A stretch of 64,000 nucleotides of DNA from Tenacibaculum finnmarkense (GTDB lineage: Bacteria > Bacteroidota > Bacteroidia > Flavobacteriales > Flavobacteriaceae): positions 242,127-306,126 of the forward strand of contig NZ_OENA01000038.1 of the NCBI RefSeq assembly GCF_900239185.1. The letters run 5' to 3'. A program made the translations under genes and the position numbers. Positions within the stretch are counted from its first letter, which is position 1. Every line of letters starts with the position of its first letter. Shown one piece after another: positions 36,612 through 44,963 of the stretch. The notes beneath the pieces were generated by a model. That model searched no databases and was not told the origin of the DNA. It saw only the letters and a list, made by a program, of their open reading frames with translations.

Positions 36612-36674
36612 TTTTGTTAGGCTTAATTTACTACTTTTGAAGTTCTATTTTAAGAATATTTAAAGAATTAATTT

Positions 36675-38270
36675 GTGAAAAATAAATTATTAATTTTAGT
36701 CGTTTTAGCATCTGTAATTATAGTTAGTTGTGCAAGAAAAGGAAGGCCAGAAGGCGGTTCTAAAGATGAAGATGCGCCAATTATGATGACGGCAAAACCG
36801 CCTTATAAAACGATCCATTTTGATAAAAAAAATATTAAAATTGAATTTGACGAATATGTAGTTTTAAAAGGATTATCGAAACAATTAGTTGTTTCCCCTC
36901 CTTTAAAATATCCACCAATTATAACACCTCAAGGAACTGCGAGTAAGTATATTAATATTGAAATTTTAGACACTCTAAAAACCAATACAACCTATACTTT
37001 TAACTTTGGAAATGCAGTACAAGACAATAATGAAAATAATAAACTAGAAAGTTTTAAATACGTTTTTTCTACAGGAAATTATATTGATTCATTAAAATTA
37101 AAAGGCTCAGTAGCGCCAGCGTTTACACAAAAAAAGCTTAAAAACATCAGCGTTTTATTATATCGTTTAGATAGCACTTATACCGATTCAATTATTTACA
37201 AACAAAAACCAAATTACCTTAGCAGTACTTTAGATTCTACTAATTTTGAATTTACCAATTTACGCAAAGGAAAATACTTGTTATTAGCCTTAAAAGAAGC
37301 GTCAAGCGATTATATTTTTAATAGCAAAACAGATGAAATAGGATTTTATAAAGACACAATTTCATTACCAAGAGACACACTTGTTTTAAACCCTATAACA
37401 CTTTTTAAAGAAGTACAGCCGTATCGATTTAAAAGAGGAAAAGAAGTTTCAAAAGGAAAAATTCAATTCGGATATGAAGGAAAACGTGGAAATATGAAAA
37501 TTGAATTAGTATCAAAAGTTCCTGCTTCATTCAAATCATTTTCAGCCTACGAAAAAGACAAAGACACCCTTAATTATTGGTTTACCCCTGTAAAACAAGA
37601 TTCGTTAAATTTTAGTATCAGCAATAAAAATTTTAGCGATATCATTACTGTTCGTTTACGTAAAAAACAAATCGATTCTTTGGCTATTTTATCAGAAGTA
37701 AAAAGTGTTCTACCTTTAAAAGATACCTTATTTTTAAGTACTAATAATCCTATTACAATTTTTGATAAATCAAAGTTTTCATTAGTAGATAAAGACACCG
37801 TTGCAATTCCCTTTCAAGTAAAAAAACAACGTATAAATAAGCTCGCTATTTTATTTGAAAAAACACCTTCAACATTTTATAAATTGGCAGTTTTGCCTAA
37901 AGGAATTATCGATGTATATGAAACTAGCAATGATACGTTAAAATATCAATTTAAAACCCTAACCGTTGAAGACTACGGAAGTATTATTTTAGAGGTAAAA
38001 AAACAAACAAAGCATCCTGTAATTATGCAACTTTTAGATAAGGGCGAAGTGGTAAAAACCAAGTATATTTCTTCATCTGAAAAAGTAATATTTGATTTAT
38101 TAGCACCCAAAGAATACACCGTTCGAGCAATTATCGACACCAATAAAAATACTATTTGGGATACAGGAAATTTTTTATCAAAACAACAACCCGAAAAAGT
38201 TATTTACTTTGAAAAGGCATTTAAATTAAGAGCCAATTGGGAAATGAATGAAGTATTTGTTATTGAATAA
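36675..38270 (+). CDS. Ig-like domain lipoprotein
   Basis: 531 residues from a GTG start (GTG AAA AAT). The lipobox is VIIVSCARK (Cys19). An Ig-like (Big_5-type) domain follows at about 35-135: APIMMTAKPPYKTIHFDKKNIKIEFDEYV and LKTNTTYTFNFGNAVQD. The rest is beta-rich repeat-like sequence with a final Ile-Glu. This is the family annotated in Flavobacteriia as Ig-like domain-containing protein; it is probably an outer-membrane lipoprotein. Its function is not known. It lies 63 nt after the ComF gene and before the KAP gene. Confidence 0.8.
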   Translation: MKNKLLILVVLASVIIVSCARKGRPEGGSKDEDAPIMMTAKPPYKTIHFDKKNIKIEFDEYVVLKGLSKQLVVSPPLKYPPIITPQGTASKYINIEILDTLKTNTTYTFNFGNAVQDNNENNKLESFKYVFSTGNYIDSLKLKGSVAPAFTQKKLKNISVLLYRLDSTYTDSIIYKQKPNYLSSTLDSTNFEFTNLRKGKYLLLALKEASSDYIFNSKTDEIGFYKDTISLPRDTLVLNPITLFKEVQPYRFKRGKEVSKGKIQFGYEGKRGNMKIELVSKVPASFKSFSAYEKDKDTLNYWFTPVKQDSLNFSISNKNFSDIITVRLRKKQIDSLAILSEVKSVLPLKDTLFLSTNNPITIFDKSKFSLVDKDTVAIPFQVKKQRINKLAILFEKTPSTFYKLAVLPKGIIDVYETSNDTLKYQFKTLTVEDYGSIILEVKKQTKHPVIMQLLDKGEVVKTKYISSSEKVIFDLLAPKEYTVRAIIDTNKNTIWDTGNFLSKQQPEKVIYFEKAFKLRANWEMNEVFVIE

Positions 38271-38306
38271 AGGAGTTTATTCTTGTTGATTTTTTGACTT
38301 GTTTTT

Positions 38307-38314
38307 TATAACTT
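38307..38314 (+). promoter_or_regulatory. weak -7 box for the KAP NTPase gene
   Basis: A TAACTTTA sequence lies about 14 bp before the ATG, with TTGACTTG further upstream; it differs from TAnnTTTG at the last base. Confidence 0.3.
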
Positions 38315-38327
38315 TATCAAAAAAACT

Positions 38328-39752
38328 ATGTCAAGACTTTTATCGAATTTACCTATTGAAAACTTAACTCCTGAAAATGATTATATAGGAATTATAGAAA
38401 AAGGAACACTTTTAAAATCCTTTTTTTTAAATAATAAAGATGAATTTTCAAAAATAAAAATATTTTCTATTTACGGAGAATGGGGAAGCGGTAAAAGTAC
38501 TTTGATGAAGTATTTAGAAAAAGAATTGAAAGGTTCTTTTAATACTTTTTTCTTCGAATCTTGGGAGTTTGAAAGTGATGCGAATTTAGCAAACTCTTTA
38601 TTAGAATTTTTAGCTAAAAAATCAAATACTAAAGTTGATAATTTTCTAGAAAATGGAAGTAAATTATTAGAAGGTTTTGCTAAATCTGTAACTTTTAAAG
38701 CTCCTTTTGCAAATTTTAGTGCTAAAGAAATGCTTAATCATGTTGATAATCAAACTTTTTTTGAATTAAAAGAACAGTTTTCTAAAGATTTTATTGATTG
38801 GGAAAATAAAATTACAGAAAGAGAAGGAGATAAAGCTCCAAAATATAATATTGTTTTTATTGATGATTTAGACAGATGCGAACCCGAAAACGTATTGAAT
38901 TTATTATCAGCAATGAAACTTTTTTTCACCTACGGAAAGAAGACTATTTTTTTATGTGGTATTGATAAAAAAGCAGTTACAGAAGCTGTACAAACAAAAT
39001 ATGGAGATATTGTAAAAGCAAACGAATATTTAGAAAAAGTGTTTGATATTTCTTTTTCGATGCCAGAAAATATAGATGCAATGAAATTGGTAAACAGTTA
39101 TTTTGATGAAAGTGAAAAGGTAAACGATAAAAAATTAGGTGATTTAATAAATGATTTTTTTGAGAAATTACATTTTAAAAATCCAAGGAAAATAAAAAAG
39201 ATATTAAATAAATATTTAATAATTAAGAACTTAAAAGAAAGCGATGTTTCACAAAGTTTAAAATTACCAAACATTATTCACAATGGTTCTGGAACTCTTT
39301 TTGAAACCTATTTGACATTATATTTGCTTATTTTAAATGAATTTGAAAATGGTATCTTTGAGAGTTTTTTAAATGTTCCGTTTTTAAGAATAAAAACAGA
39401 TGAGGCTATTAAAAAATATACTGAAGAGAAGAATAAACAACAATATTTTGGTTTGAAAGAGAATATAATTAACAAAAATTTGAATGATTTTAATTTCCAT
39501 GAGAATCAGAGAAGAGATTATTGTTATTCAGATTTGATTGTTTTTTTTATACCAATAAATATCAATACTATAAGTGATAGTGTAGTTTCAAACATAGATT
39601 ATTTTAATGAAGATTTAAATGTTTATGAGAAAAAATATGATTATTTCTTTTTAAAGTTTCTGATAATTAATGAAAATGAAATAATAAAAGATTTAAAAAA
39701 ATCTAGTTATTCATTACTAAATTACAAAAAAATTATTGCTAACTTAATTTAA
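38328..39752 (+). CDS. KAP-family P-loop NTPase, soluble form
   Basis: 474 residues. Walker A is GEWGSGKST (50-58) and Walker B is NIVFIDDLDRCEPEN (about 174-188), with the IFLCGIDKKAV strand after it, a combination typical of KAP (STAND-like) NTPases. The two transmembrane segments often inserted between Walker A and B are not evident. Residues 300-474 form a C-terminal region that I do not recognise (RRDYCYSDLIVFFIPI; DYFFLKFLIINENEI). KAP NTPases occur in anti-phage systems, but this one has no effector, nuclease or TA partner beside it. Codon use looks AT-rich compared with its neighbours, which suggests transfer. A terminator overlaps the stop codon. Confidence 0.82.
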   Translation: MSRLLSNLPIENLTPENDYIGIIEKGTLLKSFFLNNKDEFSKIKIFSIYGEWGSGKSTLMKYLEKELKGSFNTFFFESWEFESDANLANSLLEFLAKKSNTKVDNFLENGSKLLEGFAKSVTFKAPFANFSAKEMLNHVDNQTFFELKEQFSKDFIDWENKITEREGDKAPKYNIVFIDDLDRCEPENVLNLLSAMKLFFTYGKKTIFLCGIDKKAVTEAVQTKYGDIVKANEYLEKVFDISFSMPENIDAMKLVNSYFDESEKVNDKKLGDLINDFFEKLHFKNPRKIKKILNKYLIIKNLKESDVSQSLKLPNIIHNGSGTLFETYLTLYLLILNEFENGIFESFLNVPFLRIKTDEAIKKYTEEKNKQQYFGLKENIINKNLNDFNFHENQRRDYCYSDLIVFFIPININTISDSVVSNIDYFNEDLNVYEKKYDYFFLKFLIINENEIIKDLKKSSYSLLNYKKIIANLI

Positions 39753-39773
39753 TAAATTAGCAATAATTTTTTA
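39730..39773. terminator. terminator overlapping the KAP gene stop codon
   Basis: AAATTATTGCTAA (39730-39742) pairs with TTAGCAATAATTT (39757-39769); T-rich bases follow. It lies between converging genes and the stop codon is in its loop. Confidence 0.8.
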
Positions 39774-39776
39774 TAT

Positions 39777-40169
39777 TTACTCCCCCTCATACCTAGTAGC
39801 CGTTGGGCAAAACAACAATTCTGTTGGATTATCAATATCATATAAATACTGATAACTTCTAGTTTCTTTTTGGCAATAAGGCGCTATTAATTGTAGCATA
39901 TTTTCAAAACCTGCTAAAGTTAGCACACAAAAAAATGTTTGCTTGTCTTTGGTCAAAATCCCTTCATCAGATTTGAATAAACCAAAAATTAAATTACAAT
40001 TTCGAGCCTCAATAAAATCAATTTCAGATACATCTAATCGTTGTTTTTTTTCGATAACAGTCTCTTTAATTAATGCACTAAATTTAGTCGCTTCTTCTTT
40101 ATTGAAATTGTACAAACGCACTACATGTTCATCAAAACCATTGACATTATCTATATAATCTACTTCCAT
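39777..40169 (-). CDS. uncharacterised protein downstream of polA
   Basis: 130 residues, soluble and acidic, no motif that I recognise. The pattern VVRLYNFNKEEATKFSALIKETVI and CNLIFGLFKSDEGI looks alpha/beta, and the C-terminus LLFCPTATRYEGE is polar. It begins 30 bp after the polA stop on the same strand and probably shares its mRNA. Its stop lies only a few bases from the KAP terminator. A link to DNA replication cannot be inferred from position alone. Confidence 0.65.
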   Translation of the reverse strand: MEVDYIDNVNGFDEHVVRLYNFNKEEATKFSALIKETVIEKKQRLDVSEIDFIEARNCNLIFGLFKSDEGILTKDKQTFFCVLTLAGFENMLQLIAPYCQKETRSYQYLYDIDNPTELLFCPTATRYEGE

Positions 40170-40199
40170 TTTCTCTTACTTTTCTTTATATAATAAATA

Positions 40200-43088
40200 T
40201 TAATGTGCTTGTAACCAATTTTCACCAATTCCGATTTCTACATCCAACGGAACTTCCATTTTAAAGGCATTTTCCATTTCTTGCTTAATAATTGGTTTGA
40301 TGATTTCTAATTCATCTTTATGAGCGTCAAAAACCAATTCATCATGCACTTGCAATAACATTTTCGATTTAAAATTTTCTTTTTCAAATCGCTTATAAAT
40401 GTTAATCATTGCCAGTTTTATAATATCGGCAGCACTTCCTTGAATTGGCGCATTTACAGCATTTCTTTCCGCCCCTGAACGCACCATTCCATTTCTCGAA
40501 TTAATATCTTTTAAATATCTACGACGGTTTAAAACCGTTTCTACATAGCCATTATCACGCGCAAAATCGACTTGTTTTGCCATGTAATTTTTTAACTTCG
40601 GATAGGTCTCATAATAGGTGTCAATCAATGCTTTTGCTTCTTTTCGAGATAAATCGGTTTGATTGCTCAATCCGAAAGCCGAAACTCCATACACAATACC
40701 AAAATTGACGGTTTTAGCGTTGCTACGTTGCTCACGAGTTACTTCTTCTAAAGGAACATTAAATACTTTCGATGCTGTAGAAGCATGAATATCTTCGCCA
40801 TTTTTAAAGGCTTCAATCATGGTTTCTTCTTGGCTTAATGAAGCAATAATTCGCAATTCAATTTGAGAATAATCGGCAGCTAATAACACATAATTTTCAT
40901 CTCTTGGGATAAAAGCTTTTCGAACTTCCTGTCCTCTTTTGGTACGAATTGGAATATTTTGCAAGTTCGGATTGTTAGAACTCAACCTTCCTGTAGCAGC
41001 AACCGCTTGTGCATACGAGGTGTGAACACGCCCTGTTTTTATGTTTACTTCGTTTGGCAAAGCATCAACATAGGTGCTTTTTAGTTTTTTATACTGACGA
41101 TATTCTTGAATATCTCTAATAATTTGATGGTCTTTCGCTAAAAGAGAAAGCACCTCTTCGGCGGTAGAATATTGCCCTGTTTTGGTTTTTTTCGGCTTTT
41201 CAACCAATTCCATATTTTCAAACAATACAATACCCAATTGTTTTGGTGAAGCAATATTAAATTCTTCACCCGCTTGCTGGTAAATATTTTTTTCTAAACG
41301 CTCAATATCATTTGTTAAATCAACAGAAAGTTCTTTTAAAAATGGCACATTTAAGTTAATTCCTTCAATTTCCATCGCTGTTAAAACCGATACTAAAGGC
41401 GTTTCAATATCATTAAATAGCTTGGTTACATTTCCGCTTTCTAGCTCTTTGGTAAAATGCTCTTTTAACTGCAAGGTAATATCGGCATCTTCAACGGCAT
41501 ATTCGGTTTGTTTGGCAATTTCAACAGTTCGCATTGACAGTTGATTTTTCCCTTTTTTACCAATCAAATCGGTAATTGGAACAGGCTGATATTTCAAATA
41601 TGTTTCGGCTAAAATATCCATTCCATGACGCATATCAGGGTTAATTAAATAATGCGCAATCATGGTATCAAATAATTTTCCTTTAACAGAAACCTTATAA
41701 TTTGATAAAACTTTGAGATCGTATTTTAAATTATGCCCAATTTTTTGAATAGTTGATGCTTCAAAAAACGGCTTAAATTCGGCTAAAATAATAGCTGTTT
41801 CTTCTTGGTTTTCAGGAAAAGGAACATAATATCCTTTGCCTATTTCCCAAGAAAATGAAATTCCGATTAATTCAACTTCCAAGGCTTTTAAACCGGTAGT
41901 TTCGGTATCAAAACATACCGATTTTTGTTGCATTAATTTTTCTAGTAATATTTTTCTTGATAAAGGAGAATTTACCTGTTGATAAAAATGCGGGGTATTT
42001 TCAATAGTTTTAAAACCAGAAACAGCCACTTTTTGATTAACAGTTCCAGTTCCTGGAGCGGCAAATAAATCAAATTGTCCATCGGAATCTGTTGCAGGAA
42101 TTACATTTGCTTCTTCTTGGCTTTTCAGTGAGTTATCTGCCTGATTTCCTATTTTATTTTCGGTATTTTCTTCGGATGCTTTTTCGCCTGGTTTTACAGG
42201 AACAGCAGCAGTAAATACCCTAACAAAAGTATCGGCTAAACGTTTAAATTCTAATTCGTTAAAAATATCGGCAGTTGCTTGAATATTTGGCTGACACATT
42301 TCAAAATTATCCTGATCAAAATCAACAGGAACATCTAACATAATAGTGGCAAGTTCTTTAGATAAAATACCTAATTCAGCATTTGCTTCTACTTTTTCTT
42401 TCATTTTCCCTTTCAAATCGGCAGTGTTTGCTAGCAGATTTTCCATAGAACCATATTGCGCTAAAAATTTCTTCGCCGTTTTATCACCAACACCAGGCAA
42501 ACCAGGGATATTATCCACCGCATCGCCCATCATTCCTAAATAATCGATCACTTGTTCAGGACGTTCTACGCCAAATTTTTCTTGAACTTCAGGAATCCCC
42601 CAAGTTTCATAACCACCGCCAAAACGAGGGCGATACATAAAAATATTTTCAGAAACCAATTGAGCAAAATCCTTATCAGGGGTTACCATAAAAGTTTTGT
42701 ATCCTGCTTTTTCGGCTTTTTTTGCAAGCGTTCCTATAATATCATCCGCTTCATATCCTGATTTTACAACCACAGGAATATTCATCGCTTTTAACATTGC
42801 TTCAATATATGGAATGGCAATTTTTATAGCCTCAGGAGTTTCCTGTCTGTTGGCTTTATATTCAGGGAAAGCTGCTCTTCTATCTACAGAACCACCACGG
42901 TCAAAACAGACGGCTAAATGGTCGGGGCGTTCTCGTTTTATAACATCTAACATCGAGTTTGTAAAACCCAAAATAGCCGAAACATCCATTCCTTTCGAGT
43001 TAATTCGTGGATTTTTAATAAAGGCGTAATATCCTCTAAAAATTAATGCAAAAGCATCTAGTAAAAAAAGTCGTTTTTGATTTTCCAT
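40200..43088 (-). CDS. polA: DNA polymerase I
   Basis: 962 residues with three domains. The 5'-3' nuclease is at about 1-290 (FLLDAFALIFRGYYAF, DDIIGTLA, MMGDAVDNIPGLPGVGDKTA). The 3'-5' exonuclease is at about 380-560 (VCFDTETTGL with the DxE residues, HNLKYDLKVL, YAVEDADI). The family A polymerase domain has motif A LLAADYSQIELRI, motif B RSNAKTVNFGIVYG and motif C QVHDELVFD. Both exonucleases look intact. It fills gaps and removes RNA primers. The promoter is a TAGCTTTG box at 43186-43193, giving a leader of about 90 nt. Confidence 0.97.
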   Translation of the reverse strand: MENQKRLFLLDAFALIFRGYYAFIKNPRINSKGMDVSAILGFTNSMLDVIKRERPDHLAVCFDRGGSVDRRAAFPEYKANRQETPEAIKIAIPYIEAMLKAMNIPVVVKSGYEADDIIGTLAKKAEKAGYKTFMVTPDKDFAQLVSENIFMYRPRFGGGYETWGIPEVQEKFGVERPEQVIDYLGMMGDAVDNIPGLPGVGDKTAKKFLAQYGSMENLLANTADLKGKMKEKVEANAELGILSKELATIMLDVPVDFDQDNFEMCQPNIQATADIFNELEFKRLADTFVRVFTAAVPVKPGEKASEENTENKIGNQADNSLKSQEEANVIPATDSDGQFDLFAAPGTGTVNQKVAVSGFKTIENTPHFYQQVNSPLSRKILLEKLMQQKSVCFDTETTGLKALEVELIGISFSWEIGKGYYVPFPENQEETAIILAEFKPFFEASTIQKIGHNLKYDLKVLSNYKVSVKGKLFDTMIAHYLINPDMRHGMDILAETYLKYQPVPITDLIGKKGKNQLSMRTVEIAKQTEYAVEDADITLQLKEHFTKELESGNVTKLFNDIETPLVSVLTAMEIEGINLNVPFLKELSVDLTNDIERLEKNIYQQAGEEFNIASPKQLGIVLFENMELVEKPKKTKTGQYSTAEEVLSLLAKDHQIIRDIQEYRQYKKLKSTYVDALPNEVNIKTGRVHTSYAQAVAATGRLSSNNPNLQNIPIRTKRGQEVRKAFIPRDENYVLLAADYSQIELRIIASLSQEETMIEAFKNGEDIHASTASKVFNVPLEEVTREQRSNAKTVNFGIVYGVSAFGLSNQTDLSRKEAKALIDTYYETYPKLKNYMAKQVDFARDNGYVETVLNRRRYLKDINSRNGMVRSGAERNAVNAPIQGSAADIIKLAMINIYKRFEKENFKSKMLLQVHDELVFDAHKDELEIIKPIIKQEMENAFKMEVPLDVEIGIGENWLQAH

Positions 43089-43185
43089 TGGTGTTTTTTA
43101 AGCCTATTGAAGTGTGGTTGAATATTTTTTTAAAAGCTATTTGAAAAGAAATGAACAACTAAAAAATAGTCATTAATTCAGTTGG

Positions 43186-43193
43186 CAAAGCTA
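43186..43193 (-). promoter_or_regulatory. -7 box of the polA promoter
   Basis: TAGCTTTG on the minus strand fits TAnnTTTG, with TTG about 15 bp upstream. Confidence 0.5.
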
Positions 43194-43237
43194 CGAAACT
43201 TTAACAAGACGTTAAAAATTGATTTTAATAATCAACC

Positions 43238-43245
43238 TATCTTTG
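43238..43245 (+). promoter_or_regulatory. -7 box of the metallophosphoesterase gene
   Basis: TATCTTTG lies 22 bp before the ATG at 43268; a TTG lies at 43219-43221. Confidence 0.6.
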
Positions 43246-43267
43246 TCTTACTTTTAAATATAGTTAT

Positions 43268-44491
43268 ATGTCTCGATGGTTGCTTTCAATTTTAAGTATC
43301 GTATTTGTTGTTGTTATTTTTGAAGCCTATGCTTTTCAGGCGATAAAAACAATTACTAAAAACACATTTATTCGTTATGCTTGGTTATCTATTGGTTTTT
43401 TAGCCTATGCTTATTTTTTTTACGTGGTATTTTCTTCGGATAGAAGTTCAGGGCAAACTTTACAATTTCAGGTTGCTTTGGGCATGCTTTTAGTAATATT
43501 GCTTCCTAAGTTATGTATGTTATTGGTATTGTTTGGTGAAGATTTTTTTCGATGGATTCAAAAGGGAATTTCTTATATTTCATCCGAAGAAACAAAACCT
43601 TTAGCGGGGCGAAGAACTTTTATCGCAAAAATAGCCTTAGCAATGGCATCGATTCCTTTTGCAGGATTATTATATGGAATTTTTAAAGGAAAATACAATT
43701 ATAAAGTACTAAAATATCAATTGTCGTTTAAAGATTTACCCGAAGCTTTTGACGGTTTTACCATCACACAAATTACCGATATTCATTCAGGAAGTTTTAC
43801 CAATAAAGAAAAAATAAGCTATGCGGTTGATTTGGTAAATCAGCAAAAATCAGATATGATTCTATTTACAGGCGATTTGGTTAATAATTTCGCCCACGAA
43901 ATGGATAATTGGATTGACGTATTTAAAAAATTAGAAGCGCCTGTTGGTAAATATTCGGTGCTAGGAAATCATGATTATGGCGATTATTCTACTTGGAAAA
44001 ATGATGCAGATAAAAAGGCGAATTTTAAGGCGATAAAAGAATTACATCCTAAAATAGGCTTTGAATTGTTATTAAACGAACACCGATATATTGAAAAAGA
44101 CGGGCAAAAAATAGCCTTAGTCGGTGTTGAAAATTGGGGAAAAGGCTTTAATAAAGCAGGCGATTTAGGCAAAGCATCCGAAGGAATAAAAAAAGAAGAT
44201 TTTAAAATATTAATGAGCCACGATCCAAGCCATTGGGAAAACAAAGTAAAATTGGATGCTTTTAATTATCAATTAACGTTGAGCGGTCATACGCATGGTT
44301 TACAATTTGGTATTGAAATCCCAGGATGGATTAAGTGGAGTCCATCGCAATATGTGTATAAACAATGGGCTGGTTTGTATCAAGAATTTGGGCGTTATAT
44401 TAATGTAAATAGAGGCTTTGGTTACCATGCTTTTCCAGGAAGAGTAGGAATTTGGCCTGAAATTACGGTTATTGAGTTAAAAAAAGCCTGA
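43268..44491 (+). CDS. membrane-anchored metallophosphoesterase (YkuE-like)
   Basis: 407 residues. About four hydrophobic helices in residues 1-150 anchor it in the inner membrane. The calcineurin-like domain (about 155-400) carries all four blocks: ITDIHSGSF, LFTGDLVNNF, LGNHDYGDY and LSGHTHGLQFG, giving the His and Asp ligands of two metal ions. Homologues such as YkuE act on envelope phosphodiesters or lipids; the substrate here is not known. Divergent from polA, with its own promoter. Confidence 0.9.
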   Translation: MSRWLLSILSIVFVVVIFEAYAFQAIKTITKNTFIRYAWLSIGFLAYAYFFYVVFSSDRSSGQTLQFQVALGMLLVILLPKLCMLLVLFGEDFFRWIQKGISYISSEETKPLAGRRTFIAKIALAMASIPFAGLLYGIFKGKYNYKVLKYQLSFKDLPEAFDGFTITQITDIHSGSFTNKEKISYAVDLVNQQKSDMILFTGDLVNNFAHEMDNWIDVFKKLEAPVGKYSVLGNHDYGDYSTWKNDADKKANFKAIKELHPKIGFELLLNEHRYIEKDGQKIALVGVENWGKGFNKAGDLGKASEGIKKEDFKILMSHDPSHWENKVKLDAFNYQLTLSGHTHGLQFGIEIPGWIKWSPSQYVYKQWAGLYQEFGRYINVNRGFGYHAFPGRVGIWPEITVIELKKA

Positions 44492-44566
44492 TTTTGTTGT
44501 ATATATCGTAATTATTTGGTTAAAAAATACTATTTTTAAGAGAAATATATTTAAAAAACTAGATGT

Positions 44567-44860
44567 ATGGCAAAATTTGGCGAAATTATAAGTAACAACA
44601 AACCTGTTTTAATTGATTTTTATACTGATTTAAATCCTTTAGATTCTACGGTAGAAATGCTTAGGCATGTTGCTGCCGCTTTAGGCGATAAGGCAAAAGT
44701 AATTAAAATTGATATTAAAGATAACGAAATACTAGCTAAAGCTTTAAGTATTAGAGGGAATCCTACTTTTATAATTTATAAAGAAGGTGTAATGAAGTGG
44801 CGAAAAACAGGCGTTCAAGACGCAAATACTTTAATCGGTTTGGTGAAGAAATATTTGTAA
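44567..44860 (+). CDS. thioredoxin-like protein lacking the CxxC active site
   Basis: 97 residues with a thioredoxin fold: VLIDFYTDLNPLDSTVEMLRHVAAAL, the KVIKIDIKDNEILAKAL core and the cis-Pro loop RGNPTFIIYKEG. The canonical WCGPC stretch is replaced by LNPLD (residues 22-26), so neither catalytic Cys is present and disulfide exchange is impossible. CxxC-less thioredoxins in other bacteria act as chaperone-like or scaffold proteins. The gene follows the metallophosphoesterase by 75 nt. It is a full-length protein, not a broken one. Confidence 0.85.
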   Translation: MAKFGEIISNNKPVLIDFYTDLNPLDSTVEMLRHVAAALGDKAKVIKIDIKDNEILAKALSIRGNPTFIIYKEGVMKWRKTGVQDANTLIGLVKKYL

Positions 44861-44888
44861 AAAAGTATTTTACCTTGTCTTTTCTATT

Positions 44889-44933
44889 AAAAAAAAAACC
44901 GCATTACTTAATGTATTATCATTAGTAATGCGG
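44889..44933 (-). terminator. terminator of the DUF2723 gene
   Basis: On the minus strand CCGCATTACT pairs with AGTAATGCGG (44899-44908 with 44924-44933) and is followed by a long T-run. Confidence 0.85.
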
Positions 44934-44963
44934 GAAGTTCTATTGCTTTTAAAATACTTAAAA

